NCBI GenBank assembly: GCA_900102115.1
Contig: FNAW01000003.1
Coordinates: forward strand, 310,001-374,000
Direction of reading: 5' to 3'
Length of the DNA stretch: 64,000 bases
DNA from: Blastococcus fimeti
GTDB lineage: Bacteria > Actinomycetota > Actinomycetes > Mycobacteriales > Geodermatophilaceae
Numbering within the stretch: the stretch's first letter is position 1; the number at the start of each line of letters is the position of its first letter. Position numbers and translations under genes: made by a program. The notes below the pieces were generated by a model. It saw only the letters and a program-made list of their open reading frames with translations. It had not been told where the DNA came from and ran no database searches. Shown here piece by piece: positions 59,903-64,000 of this stretch.

Positions 59903-61072
59903 CTACCGGTCGAGAACCCGGTCGGGTGGACGGGACGTCAGGGACGCCGGTGCGGCGTCGGCCGCCGTCTCCGCCGAGCCCGGGGTGGCCGGCGGGTCGG
60001 CCACGGCCACCCGGTCGCGCCCGCCGCGCTTGGCCGCGTACATCGCGGTATCGGCCCGCTCCACCAGCCGCCACAGCGCCGGCACCGGGTCCTCGCCGTC
60101 GTCCGGGGCAGCCACGGCGAGGCCGACGGACGCGGTCACCGTGTGCCCGGCACTCCCGCGGGCCGCGCCGACCGCCGTGCGGAGGCGTTCGGCCAGGTGC
60201 TGCGCCTCCTCCGGCCGGCCGACCGTGCCCAGGACGACCAGTTCCTCACCGCCGATGCGCGCCAGCAGGTCGGCCGGCCGGACGGTGGCGGACAGGGTCC
60301 GGGCGACCGCGTTCAGCACGTCGTCGCCGACCGCGTGCCCGAACTCGTCGTTGAGCCGCTTGAAGTGGTCCAGGTCGAGCACGACGGCGCTCAGCCGGCC
60401 ACCGTCGCGCCGGGCCTGGGCCCAGAGCCGCGGCGCCTGCTCGACGAGGTACCGGCGGTTGTAGAGCCCGGTCAGCGGATCCCGCCGGCTGAGCGTCTCG
60501 GTGGCGGTGAGCAGGCGCTGCACGCGGTGGCGGAGCAGGAACACCGCCGCGGTCGCGGCGTTCAGCGTCGCCGCGCTGACCCCGACCTGGACGAGGAGAC
60601 CGACGGTGCTGTCGTAGCTGGGCCAGAGCGCGGCGAGGCAGACGCCGGTGATCACGACCATGTGCACGAACAGCCAGCGCAGCCGCAGGAACCAGGCGGC
60701 AGCGAGCGCCGGGAACAGGAGCATCAGGGGCGTGGCGTACCGCAGTGGGTCCTCGATGCAGAGCACGACGACGAGGTAGATCAGGTCGCCCAGCAGCACC
60801 AGCGCGAGCGTGTGCTGCTGGCCGATCCGCCCCCGCGCGGCGAGGTTCGCGGCCAGGACGAACAGCAGCAGCATCACGCCGCCGTAGGTCCAGCGTGCCG
60901 CGCCGTCCCGCAGGACGCCGTCCACGAGGAGGTTGACCGACCCCATCAGCCCGCCGATGACCAGCAGCGCGGCGACGGAGAGCGCGGCGACCCGGGGGTC
61001 GAGACCGGACGGGGTGGGCGGCTCCGCTGTGCCCGGATCGACCGGAGGGGCGGGGGGAGCGGCGCCGGTCAC
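59903..61072 (-). CDS. Membrane GGDEF-domain protein with GGEEL signature
   Basis: A 389-residue putative diguanylate cyclase. A Pro-rich N-terminus is followed by about six hydrophobic helices (residues 28-200). The GGDEF domain begins at RRDPLTGLYNRRYLVEQ near 222. The active-site loop reads RIGGEELVVLG; GGEEF is a normal variant, but Leu at the fifth position is less common. The I-site RPAD lies five residues before, so c-di-GMP binding is expected. The end TAMYAAKRGGRDRV is canonical. GTG 61072 has CATCCT six nt upstream on its strand. Confidence 0.85.
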   Translation of the reverse strand: MTGAAPPAPPVDPGTAEPPTPSGLDPRVAALSVAALLVIGGLMGSVNLLVDGVLRDGAARWTYGGVMLLLFVLAANLAARGRIGQQHTLALVLLGDLIYLVVVLCIEDPLRYATPLMLLFPALAAAWFLRLRWLFVHMVVITGVCLAALWPSYDSTVGLLVQVGVSAATLNAATAAVFLLRHRVQRLLTATETLSRRDPLTGLYNRRYLVEQAPRLWAQARRDGGRLSAVVLDLDHFKRLNDEFGHAVGDDVLNAVARTLSATVRPADLLARIGGEELVVLGTVGRPEEAQHLAERLRTAVGAARGSAGHTVTASVGLAVAAPDDGEDPVPALWRLVERADTAMYAAKRGGRDRVAVADPPATPGSAETAADAAPASLTSRPPDRVLDR

Positions 61073-61221
61073 CGGAGCAGGATGCCCCAGTGACCTGCGG
61101 TTCGGTAACCGTTTCGCCGCGCTGGGTGGTGCGGCACCCGGCGGCGCACCTCTGAACGGATGCGAGCGCCGCCGCCCACCCGGTGCCACAGTGGGGGTCC
61201 GACAAGCCGGAGGAGGCACGC

Positions 61222-61404
61222 ATGGCCGGAGGGCCCTGGTTCTACTGCCTGAAGCACAACACGGTCGAGCCGCGGGACGGCTGCGCCGAACGGCACCGGC
61301 TCGGCCCGTACGAGACCCGCGAGGAGGCCGAGCACGCGCTGACCTCGGTGGCCGAGCGGGAGAAGCAGATCACCGACGAGGACCGGAAGTGGGAGGGCGA
61401 CTGA
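61222..61404 (+). CDS. Small SPOR-like hypothetical protein
   Basis: A 60-residue protein, MAGGPWFYCLKHNTVEP at the N-terminus, one Cys in CAERHRLGPY, and a helical C-terminus. The W-Y-C-x-K-H...RxGPYxTREEAEHAL pattern recurs in small actinobacterial proteins that resemble half a SPOR domain. ATG 61222 is fixed by AGGAGG five bases upstream. It lies 71 nt before the F420-NADP reductase gene in the same direction. Confidence 0.68.
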   Translation: MAGGPWFYCLKHNTVEPRDGCAERHRLGPYETREEAEHALTSVAEREKQITDEDRKWEGD

Positions 61405-61474
61405 CGGTCCCCGCCGTCGTCCCTGGATGATCGGTGCAGGGGCCGGGCCGTCCGGTGCCGCGGAAGGGGCTGAC

Positions 61475-62170
61475 GTGACCGAAGGTCGTGCGGTGGAGGA
61501 ACTGGTCGTCGGGATTCTCGGGGGGACCGGGCCGCAGGGCCGGGGGCTCGCCGTTCGCCTGGCCGCTGCCGGACAGCGCATTCTGCTCGGCTCCCGTGAC
61601 GCCGAGCGCGCCGCCGAGGTGGCCACCGACGTCGCCGCCCGGGCCCGGACGGCGGCCGCCGGCGTCGAGGTGTCGGTGCAGGGCGGGTCCAACGCCGACG
61701 TCGCGGGCGCGGCCGACCTGGTGATCGTCGCCGTCCCCTTCGACGGGCACGCCGCGATCCTGGCCGAGCTGGCGACCCCGCTGGCCGGGAAGATCGTCGT
61801 CGACTGCGTCGTCCCGATGGGCTTCGACGAGCTCGGCGCCTACGTGCTCGACGTCGCGGAGGGCAGCGTCGCCCAGCAGGCGGCCGCGCTGCTGCCCGAC
61901 TCGCACGTGGTCGGCGCGTTCCACCACCTCTCGGCCCGCCTGCTCGAGGACCTCTCCAAGCCCACCATCGACGGCGACGTGATGGTGGTCGGTGACGACC
62001 GTGCCTCGATGGACACCGTGCAGGCGCTGGCCGGCCGGCTCCCCGGCATGCGCGGCATCTACGCCGGCCGGCTGCGCAACGCCCGCCAGGTCGAGGCGCT
62101 GACGGTCAACCTGGTCTCGGTCAACCGCCGCTACAAGGTGCACGCCGGTATCCGCGTCACCGACGTCTGA
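61475..62170 (+). CDS. npdG: NADPH-dependent F420 reductase (Fno/NpdG)
   Basis: A 231-residue Rossmann protein transferring hydride between F420 and NADP. VGILGGTGPQGRGLAVRLAAAG near residues 12-33 (two motif pieces) is the dinucleotide-binding loop; ILLGSRDAERA is the NADP 2'-phosphate contact. VIVAVPFDGHAA, KIVVDCVVPMGF and GAFHHLSARLLEDL match the Fno family in order. Its presence implies that this organism makes F420. GTG 61475 follows GGAAGGGG. It is coupled to the next gene by TGATG. Confidence 0.9.
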   Translation: MTEGRAVEELVVGILGGTGPQGRGLAVRLAAAGQRILLGSRDAERAAEVATDVAARARTAAAGVEVSVQGGSNADVAGAADLVIVAVPFDGHAAILAELATPLAGKIVVDCVVPMGFDELGAYVLDVAEGSVAQQAAALLPDSHVVGAFHHLSARLLEDLSKPTIDGDVMVVGDDRASMDTVQALAGRLPGMRGIYAGRLRNARQVEALTVNLVSVNRRYKVHAGIRVTDV

Positions 62171-62454
62171 TGGCGTCGGCGATCACCGCCGACGAGCTCC
62201 GGGCGGTGCAGCTCCGCGTCCCCGGCTGGGGGCGCAAGGGCTACGCCACCGACGAGGTCGACGACTTCCTGGCGCGGGCGGGCGAGGCGCTGACCGCCCT
62301 GGCCCTCCGGCGCACTCCACAGCTCACCGCGGACGACGTGCGTGACGTCGTCTTCCGCAAGCCGGGGTTCGGCCGCGGCCGTGGCTACGACGAGGACCAG
62401 GTCGACGAGCTCCTCGACCGCCTCGAGCACACCCTCCGCGGCGCCTCCGCCTGA
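62170..62454 (+). CDS. Small DivIVA-domain protein with two repeats
   Basis: A 94-residue protein made of two tandem short DivIVA-type repeats: residues about 7-43 (LRAVQLRVPGWGRKGYATDE VDDFL) and 50-90 (VRDVVFRKPGFGRGRGYDED QVDELLDRL), each with the F/VPGxGRGYxxDxVDxxLxxx pattern. It lacks the long coiled coil of true DivIVA/Wag31. The family (DivI1A_domain) may act as a small membrane-curvature or pole-associated adaptor. It is coupled to npdG by TGATG, which is a puzzling pairing. Confidence 0.78.
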   Translation: MASAITADELRAVQLRVPGWGRKGYATDEVDDFLARAGEALTALALRRTPQLTADDVRDVVFRKPGFGRGRGYDEDQVDELLDRLEHTLRGASA

Positions 62455-62503
62455 CCGGCTCGCGTCACTCGACCTCCTGGCTGCTGCGACGGAGGATGGG
62501 GAG

Positions 62504-62986
62504 GTGCTCCTCGCGCACACGGTGGCGGTCCTGCACGCGACCGCCGTCCTGTTCATGCTCGCCGGCGCGCTCGTGGCGGTCCGCCGGCCGCGGCTGGTCC
62601 TGCTGCACGCGCCGGTGGCCCTGGCGATCCTCGCGGTCAACCTCGCCGGGGCCGACTGCCCGCTCACCGACCTGGAGCTGGCGCTGCGGGAGCACGCCGG
62701 AGCACCGGCCTACGAAGGCGGGTTCCTCGGCCACTACGTGTTCGCGCCGCTGGGGCTCGACGTCCGGGCGGCCGGCGTCCAGCTCGGCGTCTACGCGGTG
62801 GCGCTGGTGCTCAACGCGGTGGGCTACGGCCTGCTGGTCCACACTATGAGCGCTACTCGAAGGAGTGCTCGGGGCCCGGGAAGACGCCGCCGCGCACCTC
62901 GCCGGCGAACTCCTGCGCGGCCCGCAGCAGCTCGCCCCGCAGGTCCGCGTACTTCTTCACGAACTTCGGCACTCGCCCGCCGTTGA
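62504..62986 (+). CDS. DUF2784 membrane protein with a tail overlapping panB
   Basis: A 160-residue protein. Residues 1-115 form the DUF2784 domain with four membrane helices: [54 protein letters not shown], and the final [20 protein letters not shown]. Residues 116-160 are a basic Arg/Pro-rich tail that runs antisense into the last 134 bases of panB. In one alternative frame a stop codon follows directly after the conserved region. The start GTG 62504 is placed 8 bases after GGAGG. The function is unknown. Confidence 0.7.
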   Translation: MLLAHTVAVLHATAVLFMLAGALVAVRRPRLVLLHAPVALAILAVNLAGADCPLTDLELALREHAGAPAYEGGFLGHYVFAPLGLDVRAAGVQLGVYAVALVLNAVGYGLLVHTMSATRRSARGPGRRRRAPRRRTPARPAAARPAGPRTSSRTSALARR

Positions 62987-63683
62987 GCCCGGCCATGTCG
63001 GGCCACACGAGCACCTGGGCGTCGCAGTCGACCCCCGCGCCGATGCCGACGGTCGGGATGACCAGTTCCTTGGTCACCTCGGCGGCGATCGCGGCCGGCA
63101 CCATCTCCAGCACGACGGCGAACGCGCCGGCCTCCTGCACGGCGCGGGCGTCGGCGAGCAGCTGCTCGGCGCCGGCGCCGCGGCCCTGCACCCGGAACCC
63201 GCCGAGGGCGTGCTCGCTCTGCGGGGTGAAGCCGATGTGCGCCATGACCGGGATGCCGGAGTCGTGCAGCAGCTTGATCTGCGGCGCGACGCGCACGCCG
63301 CCCTCGAGCTTGACGGCCTGCGCGCCGCCCTCCTTCATCAGCCGCACGGCGGTCTCGAAGGCCTGCTGCGGCCCGGACTCGTAGGAGCCGAACGGCAGGT
63401 CGGCCACGATCAGCGCGCGCGTGGTCGAGCGGGTGACCGCCTTGGTGAGCAGCAGCATGTCCTCGACCGTCACCTGCACGGTGCTGGTGTGCCCGAGGAC
63501 GACGTTGCCGGCGGAGTCACCGACGAGCATCACCGGGATGCCGGCCTCCTCGAAGATGGCCGCGCTGTAGGTGTCGTAGGCGGTGAGCATCGCCCACTTC
63601 TCGCCGCGCTCCTTGGCCTGCTGCAGGTGGTGGATGCGCACCCGGGCGGACGACGTGCCGCCGTACAGCACCGACTCCGTCAT
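62853..63683 (-). CDS. panB: 3-methyl-2-oxobutanoate hydroxymethyltransferase
   Basis: A 276-residue TIM-barrel enzyme, first step of pantothenate (CoA) synthesis: it adds a hydroxymethyl from methylene-THF to 2-oxoisovalerate. [37 protein letters not shown] (Mg ligand Asp), [40 protein letters not shown] with the catalytic Glu and [18 protein letters not shown] are all intact. ATG 63683 follows AAGGAG and overlaps the nadE stop as ATGA. CoA supply fits the nearby fatty-acid genes. Confidence 0.95.
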   Translation of the reverse strand: MTESVLYGGTSSARVRIHHLQQAKERGEKWAMLTAYDTYSAAIFEEAGIPVMLVGDSAGNVVLGHTSTVQVTVEDMLLLTKAVTRSTTRALIVADLPFGSYESGPQQAFETAVRLMKEGGAQAVKLEGGVRVAPQIKLLHDSGIPVMAHIGFTPQSEHALGGFRVQGRGAGAEQLLADARAVQEAGAFAVVLEMVPAAIAAEVTKELVIPTVGIGAGVDCDAQVLVWPDMAGLNGGRVPKFVKKYADLRGELLRAAQEFAGEVRGGVFPGPEHSFE

Positions 63684-64000
63684 GACTGAGCTCCTTCGCG
63701 CACGCTGGGCAGGGTCTCCCGCCACCGGTTGGTCACGGGCAGCCGCCGGTCGCGGCCGAACGCCTTGAGGCTGATCTTGGTGCCGGGGGCCGACTGCCGG
63801 CGCTTGAACTCGGCCGTGTCGATGAGCCGGAGCACCCGCGCCACCACCTCCGGGTCGTGCCCGCGCTCCAGGAGCTCCGCCATGCCGAGGTCGCGGTCGA
63901 CGTAGTCGGCGATGACCGCGTCGAGCACGTCGTAGGACGGCAGCGAGTCGCTGTCCTGCTGGCCGGGGGCGAGCTCGGCCGACGGCGGCTTGTCGATGGA
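63680..64000 (-). CDS. nadE: Glutamine-dependent NAD+ synthetase, C-terminal fragment
   Basis: The last 106 residues of NadE, running off the window edge. [24 protein letters not shown] leads to [19 protein letters not shown], then [20 protein letters not shown] with the ATP/NaAD-binding FKRRQ motif, and [20 protein letters not shown]. It amidates nicotinic-acid adenine dinucleotide to NAD+. The catalytic and glutaminase domains lie outside. It is coupled to panB downstream. Confidence 0.92.
   Translation of the reverse strand, partial: SIDKPPSAELAPGQQDSDSLPSYDVLDAVIADYVDRDLGMAELLERGHDPEVVARVLRLIDTAEFKRRQSAPGTKISLKAFGRDRRLPVTNRWRETLPSVREGAQS

Overview
The window is 64 kb of very GC-rich chromosomal DNA from an actinobacterium. 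Three observations point there: strong G/C bias at third codon positions, frequent GTG starts, and marker families of that phylum (FasR-type PucR regulator, AhpE, DUF3145, DUF3052, the RNase H/phosphatase fusion, F420-NADP reductase). A Geodermatophilaceae- or Frankia-like soil actinobacterium is my best guess; the genus cannot be settled by reading. No prophage, insertion sequence, integrase or CRISPR array was seen.

Layout. 1-6843: a Ser/Thr kinase N-terminus (cut by the window edge), an acyl-CoA ligase and a cyclase-family hydrolase facing a hydroxyacid-oxoacid transhydrogenase, a thioesterase, and two tandem paralogous lipoproteins. 6849-11400: tRNA-Met, a c-di-AMP (ydaO-type) riboswitch driving an M23 peptidoglycan peptidase, a TVP38 membrane protein, a mycothiol-dependent isomerase-like protein and a membrane diguanylate cyclase. 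11794-18997: DUF3145, then the type II fatty-acid synthesis operon on the minus strand in transcription order fasR, fabD, fabH, acpP, fabF, accD. FabD carries an extra C-terminal biotinyl/lipoyl-like domain with no attachment lysine. 19055-25605: PAP2 phosphatase, pirin-like cupin, M20 amidohydrolase, aceE divergent from DUF3052 and ahpE, and tRNA-Val. 25614-31203: a neutral-lipid module (lipase-like hydrolases, epimerase, WS/DGAT). 31241-35963: FUSC transporter, then Nif3, zinc ribbon and RNase H/phosphatase. 35968-45415: amino-acid ABC importer, GGDEF-EAL protein, TauE exporter, Lrp regulator divergent from an MFS exporter, and a PIG-L deacetylase. 45445-45858: RNase P RNA. 45941-48100: small accessory genes. 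48178-56048: a Tad/Flp pilus locus closed by terminator hairpins. 56167-58552: small actinobacterial proteins and ChaB. 58580-64000: M24 peptidase, a GGEEL diguanylate cyclase, F420-NADP reductase, a small DivIVA protein, DUF2784, panB and the end of nadE.

How it fits together. The backbone (accD-fabF-acpP-fabH-fabD-fasR, aceE, DUF3052, ahpE, nif3, zinc ribbon, RNase H/phosphatase, panB) follows the order I recall for Mycobacterium tuberculosis Rv2247 down to Rv2225. The lipid module, ABC importer, signalling proteins and Tad locus look like insertions into that conserved core. Pyruvate dehydrogenase, AccD and the FAS-II genes form an acetyl-CoA to fatty-acid axis. Three c-di-GMP enzymes and one c-di-AMP riboswitch show both cyclic dinucleotide signals in use. 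Many genes without a Shine-Dalgarno carry an xAxxxT hexamer 6-7 nt before the start codon, the signature of leaderless transcription, and I used it to choose several starts.
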